The notes beneath the pieces were generated by a model, which made no database searches, was not told where the DNA came from, and was given only the letters and a program-made list of their open reading frames with translations. A DNA stretch of 64,000 bases from NCBI GenBank assembly GCA_964449775.1, contig CAYVBQ010000001.1:1-64000 (forward strand). The letters are read 5' to 3'. Shown here one piece after another: positions 44,031 through 51,144 of this stretch (its first letter is position 1; each line of letters starts with the position of its first letter). The stretch comes from Fen-1258 sp964449775 (GTDB lineage: Bacteria; Bacteroidota; Ignavibacteria; Ignavibacteriales; Melioribacteraceae). Both the position numbers and the translations under genes were made by a program.

Positions 44031-44814
44031 CCGACAGATAAATTATCTCCGTATTAGTGTTACGGATCGATGTAACCTCAGATGCGTTTACTGCATGCCG
44101 GAAGAAGGAATCAAACTTATTGATCATAGTGAAATTCTTTCGTTCGAAGAGATAACCGAGTTTGCTAAGTGTGCAGTTGAAATGGGAATTAACAAAGTTC
44201 GAATGACCGGCGGTGAACCGCTAGCAAGAAAGGGAATTGTTACACTCGTGAAAATGCTTTCCGCTATTGAAGGTATTAATGATCTCTCGATGACTACAAA
44301 TGCGATTCTTCTAAAAAAATATGCCGGCGATTTAAAGCAAGCCGGTTTAATGAGAGTAAATATCAGTCTTGATACAATTGATCCGGAAAAATATAAACAG
44401 ATAACCCGCGGTGGAGATATTCAAGAAGTCTTTAAAGGAATTGAAGCTGCTAATAAAGCCGAACTCTCTCCAATCAAAATAAATTGCGTTATCAAAAAAA
44501 CAATTGATGAACCAGAAGCGCTTGCGGTAAAAAAGTATTGTGATGAGAATGAATTAGTGGTACGATTCATTTATGAGATGGATATCGAGAAAGGTGAATT
44601 CGGAATTGTTCATGGTGGAAGCGGAGGTGATTGTGCAAATTGCAACCGGCTTCGTTTAACAAGTAACGGATTATTGAAACCCTGTTTGTTCAGCGATATT
44701 TCCGTAAACATCAGAAAAACGGATTACCGTGAAGCGGTTCGATTTGCACTTGCGCAAAAACCCGAATGTGGGATCAGTACAATTTCACACAAGTTTTATA
44801 ATATCGGAGGATGA
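44014..44814 (+). CDS. moaA: GTP 3',8-cyclase MoaA, unusually short
   Basis: The 266-residue radical SAM protein has the first [4Fe-4S] motif CNLRCVYC, GGEPL, NISLDTIDP, the second cluster motif CANCNRLRL...KPCLFSD and a C-terminal Gly-Gly (FYNIGG). It makes the first pterin intermediate from GTP. Typical MoaA is about 320-340 residues. Here the segment between VRFIYEMDIEKGEFGI and the second cluster motif is much reduced, but both cluster motifs and the GTP-binding Arg region are kept. The start ATG at 44014 lies inside moeA; the frame also allows TTG at 44008. Confidence 0.9.
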   Translation: MLDKFNRQINYLRISVTDRCNLRCVYCMPEEGIKLIDHSEILSFEEITEFAKCAVEMGINKVRMTGGEPLARKGIVTLVKMLSAIEGINDLSMTTNAILLKKYAGDLKQAGLMRVNISLDTIDPEKYKQITRGGDIQEVFKGIEAANKAELSPIKINCVIKKTIDEPEALAVKKYCDENELVVRFIYEMDIEKGEFGIVHGGSGGDCANCNRLRLTSNGLLKPCLFSDISVNIRKTDYREAVRFALAQKPECGISTISHKFYNIGG

Positions 44815-45273
44815 ATGGAAAAGTTAACTCACGTCGATTCCCAAGGTCGTGCTAATATGGTTGATGTAGGCGGAAAGAAAATTCAGTTTCGCGTTGCACA
44901 CGCAGAAGGATTTATAAAGTTGCAACCGGAAACGATTCAACTCATTAAGGATAATAAAATGAAGAAGGGTGACGTGCTGACTGTTGCTGAAATTGCGGGT
45001 ATTCAAGCCGGTAAGAAAACTTCGGAATTGATTCCGCTTTGTCATCCATTGCAGATAACTAAACTTGATGTTAAAGCTGAACTTGTTAATGAAGGTGTTC
45101 ATGTTTCGAGTTATGCTAAATGTGTTGGTCAAACTGGAATTGAGATGGAAGCGCTTACAACAGTTTCCATTGCTCTATTAACTATTTACGATATGTGCAA
45201 AGCAGTTGATAAGAAGATGAGCATTGACGGAATAAGGGTGATTGAAAAAATAAAAAGTGATGAAGAGATTTGA
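44815..45273 (+). CDS. moaC: Cyclic pyranopterin monophosphate synthase MoaC
   Basis: The 152-residue protein matches MoaC over its full length: SQGRANMVDVGGK, TSELIPLCHPLQITK, GVHVSSYAKCVGQTGIEMEAL and ALLTIYDMCKAVDK, including the catalytic Lys region. It converts the MoaA product to cyclic pyranopterin monophosphate. Begins directly after the moaA stop. Confidence 0.96.
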   Translation: MEKLTHVDSQGRANMVDVGGKKIQFRVAHAEGFIKLQPETIQLIKDNKMKKGDVLTVAEIAGIQAGKKTSELIPLCHPLQITKLDVKAELVNEGVHVSSYAKCVGQTGIEMEALTTVSIALLTIYDMCKAVDKKMSIDGIRVIEKIKSDEEI

Positions 45274-45287
45274 TCGGAAGGAATAAT

Positions 45288-46232
45288 ATGAACAACGATT
45301 CAAATATATATGTAGTCTCACTGAACATCTCCGAAGAGAAAGGTACAATTAAAACTCCGCGGCAAAGTGTTGAGTTAAATGAATTTGGAATTGTTGGCGA
45401 TGCTCACTCGGGAAGATGGCATAGACAGATAAGTCTGCTGGCGCAAGAAGATATTGATAACTTTTCTCTCATGGATGCAGATAAAAGACAATTCCTTCCC
45501 GGAGAGTTTGCAGAGAATATTACTACACAAGGAATTGATTTCAAAAAAGCCAGCTTGCTCGATAGGTTTAAGATTGGTGAAGTTGAGTTGGAGTTGAGTC
45601 AAATTGGTAAAATGTGCCATGGTGACGGCTGTGCTATTTTTGTTGAAGTAGGTAAATGTGTAATGCCGAAATCCGGAATATTCACCCGCGTAATTAAAGG
45701 TGGTGAAATTCATAAGGGTGATAAAATTGAGTATCAGTCGAGACCATTGAAAATAAAAGTTATCACTCTCAGCGATAGAGCAAGCGCCGGCGAATATGCT
45801 GATAAGAGCGGACCGAAAATTCAAGAACTACTTAGCGAATATTTTGAAGACAAACGCTGGCATACTGAATTTTATTATTCCTTAATTCCTGATGATGAAA
45901 AGAAATTGGAGAAAGAATTACAGAAAAGTGTTGATGAAAATATTGATGTGATATTCACAACGGGCGGAACAGGAATTGGTCCGCGCGATATTACACCGGA
46001 TGTAGTGGAAAAGTTTGCCGACAAGATCGTTCCCGGGATTATGGACCGCATCCGTTTGAAATATTTTGATACGCTTCCATCTGCAATTTTGAGCAGATCA
46101 CTCTTTGCGGTAAAAAATCAAACTCTGATTTTCTGTCTCCCCGGAAGTGTAAAAGCTGTTCAAGATTATGTCGGTGAAATAACAAAAATCCTTGAGCATT
46201 CAATCCTTATGGTACATGGACTTGGGCATTGA
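45288..46232 (+). CDS. MOSC domain-MogA fusion (molybdopterin adenylyltransferase)
   Basis: A protein of about 314 residues with two parts. Residues 1-150 form a MOSC domain (EFGIVGDAHSGRWHRQISLLAQE, LPGEFAENIT, conserved Cys in GKMCHGDGC). Residues about 155-314 are MogA (KVITLSDRASAGEYADKSGP, TTGGTGIGPRDITPD, CLPGSVKAVQDY). MogA adenylylates the pterin before metal insertion by MoeA. MOSC domains bind or transfer sulfur and recognise cofactor. I start at the ATG at 45288 with GAAGGAA upstream; a TTG at 45270 is in frame. Last gene of the operon, 2 bp from the convergent P5C dehydrogenase gene. Confidence 0.9.
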   Translation: MNNDSNIYVVSLNISEEKGTIKTPRQSVELNEFGIVGDAHSGRWHRQISLLAQEDIDNFSLMDADKRQFLPGEFAENITTQGIDFKKASLLDRFKIGEVELELSQIGKMCHGDGCAIFVEVGKCVMPKSGIFTRVIKGGEIHKGDKIEYQSRPLKIKVITLSDRASAGEYADKSGPKIQELLSEYFEDKRWHTEFYYSLIPDDEKKLEKELQKSVDENIDVIFTTGGTGIGPRDITPDVVEKFADKIVPGIMDRIRLKYFDTLPSAILSRSLFAVKNQTLIFCLPGSVKAVQDYVGEITKILEHSILMVHGLGH

Positions 46233-46234
46233 AA

Positions 46235-47872
46235 TTACTTTTCCAGCATAAACGGATAACGGAAATCTTTTCTTGCAACAAAATTTTCTTTAATCGTTCT
46301 TGGTGAAACCCATCTAACTAAGTTTAAAAAACTTCCGGCTTTGTCGTTCGTTCCGCTGCCGCGTGCGCCGCCGAAGGGCTGCTGCCCTACAACCGCACCC
46401 GTTGGTTTATCGTTAATATAAAAATTACCTGCAGCGTGTTTTAAGATTCTATCTGCAGTTATAATTGCGGCTCTATCCTGTGCAAAGATAGCACCTGTTA
46501 ACGCATAAGGAGAAGTTTCATCGCATAAATGAAGTGTCTCTTCAAATTTTTCATCCTCATAAACATATACAGTTAAGACTGGTCCAAAAATTTCTTCTTC
46601 CATCGTTTTAAATTTCGGATTGGTTGTTACAATGATGGTTGGGTTGATAAAGTAACCAACTTTATCATTAAACTTTCCGCCGGCAATTATCTCGGCATCC
46701 TTTGATTCTTTTGCGTACTTGATGTAACCAGTAATCGAATCGAAAGCTTTTTTATCTATGACAGCATTATTGTAGTTCGAAAAATCAGCGACATCTCCTG
46801 TTTTCAATTTTTTTAATTCGCCGATCATATATTCTTTCACTTCATGCCAAATTGATTTTGGAATATATGCGCGCGATGCCGCAGAACATTTCTGTCCTTG
46901 ATATTCAAACGCACCCTGAATTAAAGAAACACCAAGCAGTCTCACATCTGTGCTCTTATGAGCAAATATAAAATCCTTTCCGCCGGTTTCTCCAACAATT
47001 CTTGGATAAGTTTTATACTTGGGAAGATTATTCGAAATAGTTTTCCACATCTGCTGAAACACCGGTGTACTTCCCGTAAAATGAAGACCCGCAAAATTTT
47101 TATCATTAAAGATAACATTGCCAAGTGTTGGTCCTGAGCCAGGAAGAAAATTTATCACACCCGGTGGTAAACCCGCAGCTTCGAGTAATTTAATTATATA
47201 GTAAGCAGAGTAAACACTCGTTCCAGCCGGTTTTAAGATTGATACGTTTCCCATAATTGCCGGTGCGCCGGGCAAATTAGCATTGAAGGTTGTAAAATTG
47301 AAGGGCGCTATGGCGAATACAAATCCTTCAAGCGGGCGGTACTCCATTCTATTCCACATTCCACGAGGAGAATGAGGCGGCTGTTCCTGATAAATTTTAT
47401 TTGCATAATAGAGATTGAAGCGGAAGAAATCTGCGGTTTCGCAAGCGGCATCAATCTCTGCCTGATGAGCATTCTTGCTTTGTCCCAGCATTGTGGCTGC
47501 ATTGATAGTGTAGCGCCAATCAGTAAGTGTAATCATATCGGCAGCTCTGGAAAAAATTGCCGCTCTATCCTGCCATTCCATAACAGACCAAATTTTGTAT
47601 GCCTCCATTGCGGCATCGATTGCCATCTGAACTTCTTTCGCGCCGGCTTTATGATATTTACCCAAAATCTTTCTATGGTTATGAGGAAGAACTATATTTT
47701 CTGTATTACAGGTTCTAATTTCTTTACCGCCGATAATTAAAGGGATATCCACTTTTTGATTTTGCATTTCGGCGAGTTTTGCTTTTAGCAATTCTCTTTC
47801 CGGCGTGCCCGGAGCGTAAGATTTAACCTCTTCATTATCTGGTAGACCTAAATTGAATATTGCGTTTGGCAT
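46235..47872 (-). CDS. pruA: L-glutamate gamma-semialdehyde (P5C) dehydrogenase
   Basis: The 545-residue protein is an aldehyde dehydrogenase of the eukaryotic-like P5CDH type. It has FAIAPFNFTTFNANLPGAPA, GLHFTGSTPVF, the VGETGGKDF segment and catalytic Cys in YQGQKCSAASRAY. MEEEIFGPVLTVYVY and FGGARGSGTNDKAG close the family pattern. It oxidises glutamate semialdehyde, or its 4-hydroxy analogue, to (4-hydroxy)glutamate with NAD. It completes the proline degradation begun by the proline dehydrogenase at 56450-57376, from which it is now separated by inserted genes. Confidence 0.93.
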   Translation of the reverse strand: MPNAIFNLGLPDNEEVKSYAPGTPERELLKAKLAEMQNQKVDIPLIIGGKEIRTCNTENIVLPHNHRKILGKYHKAGAKEVQMAIDAAMEAYKIWSVMEWQDRAAIFSRAADMITLTDWRYTINAATMLGQSKNAHQAEIDAACETADFFRFNLYYANKIYQEQPPHSPRGMWNRMEYRPLEGFVFAIAPFNFTTFNANLPGAPAIMGNVSILKPAGTSVYSAYYIIKLLEAAGLPPGVINFLPGSGPTLGNVIFNDKNFAGLHFTGSTPVFQQMWKTISNNLPKYKTYPRIVGETGGKDFIFAHKSTDVRLLGVSLIQGAFEYQGQKCSAASRAYIPKSIWHEVKEYMIGELKKLKTGDVADFSNYNNAVIDKKAFDSITGYIKYAKESKDAEIIAGGKFNDKVGYFINPTIIVTTNPKFKTMEEEIFGPVLTVYVYEDEKFEETLHLCDETSPYALTGAIFAQDRAAIITADRILKHAAGNFYINDKPTGAVVGQQPFGGARGSGTNDKAGSFLNLVRWVSPRTIKENFVARKDFRYPFMLEK

Positions 47873-48019
47873 AAATTTATTTATTCCATTTTATTGGGGA
47901 AGCGTTATTTTATACTCTTTAAACACAGAGAACTGAAAAAAAATTCAAAACGGAGGATAATTAATCTGAACCACGAGATTTCGGGATCAAAACGATGTTT
48001 CTTGATTTGATGGAGGATT

Positions 48020-48304
48020 TTATTCTTCTAACAACGGTAATAGAAAAGAAGCAACATATAAATTGTCGTCGGTTTTAAGTGAGTGCATTCTACCTGCCGG
48101 GACGATGAATTCTTTTCCAACAGATAATTCTGTCACTTCATTTTCTAACACGCCAAAACCAGATCCTTTAACGCAATAGAATATTTCATCATGCTTAGGA
48201 TGTTTGTGAAATTTAACATTACTTTCAGTAGAAATACGGTAAACATTTGTTACGATTTTACTTTTGTATTCTTCCAAATTCATTTCAGTCATTTCAAATT
48301 CCAT
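48020..48304 (-). CDS. Small cupin-domain protein
   Basis: The 94-residue protein is a single cupin barrel with motif 1 KFHKHPKHDEIFYCVKGSGFG and motif 2 EFIVPAGRMHSL. His residues in both suit a metal site. Function unknown; possibly a regulator or small enzyme of the surrounding amino-acid catabolic operon. It lies between pruA and the aminotransferase relic on the same strand. Confidence 0.8.
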   Translation of the reverse strand: MEFEMTEMNLEEYKSKIVTNVYRISTESNVKFHKHPKHDEIFYCVKGSGFGVLENEVTELSVGKEFIVPAGRMHSLKTDDNLYVASFLLPLLEE

Positions 48305-48312
48305 ATTAAGAT

Positions 48313-48411
48313 TTAATTTTTGCTAAGTACGTCTTTCAATGAATTGATGCAATACTCAATCATCTTATCATTTGAGTTATAACCCATCAACCCGATGCGC
48401 CAAATCTTTCC
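48313..48411 (-). pseudogene. Aminotransferase 3'-end relic, copy A
   Basis: The minus strand encodes GKIWRIGLMGYNSNDKMIEY followed by CINSLKDVLSKN and a stop. This is the C-terminal end of a class V alanine-glyoxylate/serine-pyruvate type aminotransferase; the GxxWRIGLMG pattern is characteristic. Nothing upstream continues the gene. A diverged second copy is at 49705-49867. Confidence 0.75.
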
Positions 48412-48493
48412 ATAATTCTGCTTTGCACTATCTCATTTCTCAGATGCCGGCAATTTCATTTGACAATACAATATTTTGTTGCCGTATAACAAA

Positions 48494-48529
48494 ACGTTAC
48501 GTATTTTACGTTACGTAAAAAGCGTAACG
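48494..48529. promoter_or_regulatory. Direct/inverted ACGTTACGTA operator-like repeats
   Basis: ACGTTACGTA occurs at 48494-48503 and again at 48508-48517, followed by the inverted GCGTAACG (48522-48529), ending 4 bp before the ATPase gene's ATG. Regular 14-bp phasing and self-complementarity suggest a repressor binding site covering the ribosome site. Confidence 0.5.
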
Positions 48530-48533
48530 GAAT

Positions 48534-49655
48534 ATGAAACCACAAAATCCATTTGTTGTATCAGGCTATGTATCTCCGGAGTTCTTCTGTAACAGACAGA
48601 AGGAGACCAAGAAAATAATCTCCGCAATAACTTCTCATAGAAACATCACTTTGTTTTCTATAAGAAGAATCGGGAAAACCGGTCTTATAGATCATACATT
48701 TTATCACCTCAGCAGGCAAAAGAATATTGTGCACATTTACCTCGACATTCTCTCAACACAAAACATTCAAGAGTTCATAAATATTTTTGCAAATGCCGTC
48801 TTAAACAAATTAGAATTAAAACCGGAGAAACTAATTAAAAAAATAAGCGAGCTATTCAGTAGTTTAAGACCTACTATCACATTCGATCCAACTACAAACT
48901 TGCCTAACATTTCTTTTGATGTAAAGTCCGAGAAAGAAAGCGCCAAAACTATAGAGCAGATTTTTGCGTTTATAGGAAGACAAAAGAAAAAAGTTATAAT
49001 TGCAATTGATGAGTTTCAACAAATTGTAAATTATCCCGAAAAAAACGTAGAAGCTATTATGAGAACAAATATTCAGCGTCTTCGCAACACAAATTTCATT
49101 TTTTCGGGAAGCCAGAAACACTTATTGATCTCTATGTTTAGCCAATATGGAAAGCCTTTTTACCAAAGTGCTGAAATGATGTCACTTGATAAACTCGCTT
49201 TTGACGACTATTTCAACTTTATAAAAGACAACTTTAATAAAGGAAATGTTGAAATAGACAATGAACAGGTAAGCAGAATACTTGAATGGACTCGTTCTCA
49301 TACTTATTACACACAATTTTTATGTAACAGACTTTGGGGAACCGGAGCGAAAAAAATTACGCGTGAAATAGTTACTTCAACAATGCATGAAATACTTAAT
49401 GAGAACGAAGCTGTTTATGTGAACTATCGAAATTTACTTACCGATTATCAATGGAAGATTTTAAAAGCTGTAGCTAAAGAAGGTAGTATGAAGCTGATTC
49501 TATCTAAAGACTTTATTATGAAACATAAACTTCATACCCCCAGTTCGGTCCAAACAGCGTTTAAAGCTCTTTTAGGGAAAGAAATGATTTACAAGGAGAA
49601 TGAATTTTACTTTGTATACGATGTATTCTTAGAACGATGGTTAGAGTTACATTGA
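48534..49655 (+). CDS. STAND-like P-loop ATPase of the archaeal ATPase type
   Basis: The 373-residue protein has an N-terminal NPFVVSGYVSPEFFCNRQKE segment, Walker A in LFSIRRIGKTGLI (near residue 45) and Walker B in KVIIAIDEFQQIV. A sensor-like IFSGSQKHLL and a C-terminal winged-helix region (YRNLLTDYQWKILKAVAKEG onward) follow. This is the architecture of PF01637-type ATPases. Members are common accessory genes of uncertain role, some suspected in defence. It is inserted between two copies of an aminotransferase 3' end and has its own operator-like repeats, both signs of a horizontally acquired unit. Confidence 0.82.
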   Translation: MKPQNPFVVSGYVSPEFFCNRQKETKKIISAITSHRNITLFSIRRIGKTGLIDHTFYHLSRQKNIVHIYLDILSTQNIQEFINIFANAVLNKLELKPEKLIKKISELFSSLRPTITFDPTTNLPNISFDVKSEKESAKTIEQIFAFIGRQKKKVIIAIDEFQQIVNYPEKNVEAIMRTNIQRLRNTNFIFSGSQKHLLISMFSQYGKPFYQSAEMMSLDKLAFDDYFNFIKDNFNKGNVEIDNEQVSRILEWTRSHTYYTQFLCNRLWGTGAKKITREIVTSTMHEILNENEAVYVNYRNLLTDYQWKILKAVAKEGSMKLILSKDFIMKHKLHTPSSVQTAFKALLGKEMIYKENEFYFVYDVFLERWLELH

Positions 49656-49704
49656 TGGACCTGTGCGGATTTATGTTTGATTAAAAACCTTTTGCTTGCC
49701 TTTG

Positions 49705-49867
49705 TTAATGGTTATTCAATACATCCTTCAAAGCATTGATGCAATACTCAATCATCTTTTCATTTGAATTGTAACCCATTAATCCTATGCGCCAAATCTT
49801 TCCGGCAAGCTCACCAAGTCCCGCGCCGATTTCCAGATTGTGTTTGTTCAACAATTCGGTTTCTGTA
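49705..49867 (-). pseudogene. Aminotransferase 3'-end relic, copy B
   Basis: The minus strand encodes LLNKHNLEIGAGLGELAGKI then WRIGLMGYNSNEKMIEYCIN, ALKDVLNNH and stop. It is the C-terminal third of an alanine-glyoxylate-type aminotransferase, longer than copy A and clearly diverged from it. It abuts the aldolase relic at 49868, so its 5' part is missing. In the proline/hydroxyproline operon such an enzyme would convert glyoxylate to glycine. Confidence 0.8.
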
Positions 49868-50004
49868 TTAAATCAGTTTAGCATTAACTAAAATTTGTTT
49901 TAATTGTTGTTTATCCGGTTCACTCAAAGCAGAAAGAGGAGCTCGCGGTTCACCGCCGAAATAGCCAAGCATATCCATCGCTGCTTTCAATCCCGCAACT
50001 AAAG
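49868..50004 (-). pseudogene. HOGA/DapA-like aldolase 3'-end relic
   Basis: The minus strand encodes LVAGLKAAMDMLGYFGGEPR then APLSALSEPDKQQLKQILVN, AKLI and stop. This matches the C-terminus of the intact aldolase at 55482-56369 with many changes. The 5' part is cut by inverted-repeat element E6 at 50003. It marks the left border of the 50-55 kb insert. Confidence 0.85.
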
Positions 50005-50102
50005 AGGGTGTGTGAAAATAGGGTATCAAGCAGATTTTGGTTTTGATTATGAGTTAAAATCAAAACTTATTTCTCAAAAAATCGAACTATCACACACCCT
50101 CT
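50003..50102. repeat. Inverted-repeat element E6
   Basis: Perfect 13-bp ends AGAGGGTGTGTGA (50003-50015) and TCACACACCCTCT (50090-50102), with an inner GTTTTGATT...AAATCAAAAC hairpin. Exactly 100 bp. It truncates the aldolase relic. Confidence 0.9.
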
Positions 50103-50249
50103 AAAGGTAAAGTATATTCAATTTTAACCGCCGAATATTCAGAATGAAAAAACATGTTGTAGCTGCATCCAGAAAAAGTGTTGTTAGATTCTGCTGAGTT
50201 GACTATTTTTCTTTAGGAGTAAATAAATTGTAATTTTTAAAAATGAGTT

Positions 50250-50921
50250 ATGAAAACACTATCTACAAAGCTTGAAATAAAGAAGAATCTAAATTCGCTT
50301 TTCAAAAGTATGAACTTTGTCAGCAAAAATTTTCTAAATGATGAAAAGTTGGATAAGAAAACATTTCATATTTACTGGAACATTTATCAACAGCTTGGAA
50401 CAGTTTGGGAGTTTTTAGGATTACAATGCAAACACTGGGAAGGCTACAAAAAAATAAGAGACAAAAAAGAAATTTGTAAGATTTGCGGGAAGGTGAAATC
50501 TGCTGATGAGTTCTATTATTTGATACCTCGAATTGGGAAAAAGAAGATTGGTAAGAGATTGACACCTAACTCTAATAAAACTTTTCCAAGTAAGATGAAA
50601 GCCCAGATTGTTAATGACACTATTGATTTTCATGGTGCTGAAGTGAATGTTGATGTGCATAATTCTTACAAGTCAAGATTATTTACCAAGAAATTCAACA
50701 TTGCAGCAGATAGAAGTGTAACAGTAAAGGAGAGAGGCATCGAGTGCATCATTTACGAACGACTTGTAAGTATAGAACTGAATGCAGAAGGAAAGAAAGT
50801 CGGGAAAAAGAAATATGGAGGTTTCCCCTGGGAGTTAAGAAAACAAGACTTGAAGAACTTTCCTGTTATTTTTGATTATGATGAAAAAAATAATTTGCTT
50901 GGCTTGACAATTTTAACTTGA
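50250..50921 (+). CDS. Unknown protein with zinc-ribbon-like motif
   Basis: I do not recognise this 223-residue protein. A Cys/His group, QCKHWEGY...EICKICGK (about residues 60-82), looks like a treble-clef or ribbon zinc site (C-x-H...C-x2-C). The rest is lysine-rich with a beta-rich C-terminal half (GAEVNVDVHNSYKSRLF, RSVTVKERGIECIIYERLVS). Nucleic-acid binding is plausible but inferred. It sits between element E6 and the RelE-helicase-TPR gene on the same strand, separated from the latter by element E7, inside the segment bordered by aldolase fragments. Confidence 0.65.
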   Translation: MKTLSTKLEIKKNLNSLFKSMNFVSKNFLNDEKLDKKTFHIYWNIYQQLGTVWEFLGLQCKHWEGYKKIRDKKEICKICGKVKSADEFYYLIPRIGKKKIGKRLTPNSNKTFPSKMKAQIVNDTIDFHGAEVNVDVHNSYKSRLFTKKFNIAADRSVTVKERGIECIIYERLVSIELNAEGKKVGKKKYGGFPWELRKQDLKNFPVIFDYDEKNNLLGLTILT

Positions 50922-50930
50922 GTAAAAGTT

Positions 50931-51094
50931 GAGTCTCCTCTAAAAAGATATTTTCTGTCATTGCGAGGAGCGAAGCGACGAAGCAATCTTTTGGAAACAG
51001 CTTAATCCGCCGAGGTGGACAAGAGATTGCTTCTCCCGTAAAAAGCACGGGATCGCAATGACATAGCTAAATAGCACCTTTTTATAGCGGACTC
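50931..51094. repeat. Inverted-repeat element E7
   Basis: Ends GAGTCTCCTCTAAAAAG (50931-50947) and CTTTTTATAGCGGACTC (51078-51094), 14 of 17 complementary. Inside is the dispersed GTCATTGCGAGGAGCGAAGC / GCAATCTT module and its partner GAGATTGCTTCTCCCG...CGCAATGACA. Ends resemble those of E2. Confidence 0.85.
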
Positions 51095-51144
51095 AAAGTT
51101 ATAAACCCAAAAGCTTCAAAACAATCTAATTATCGGTAGAAATA

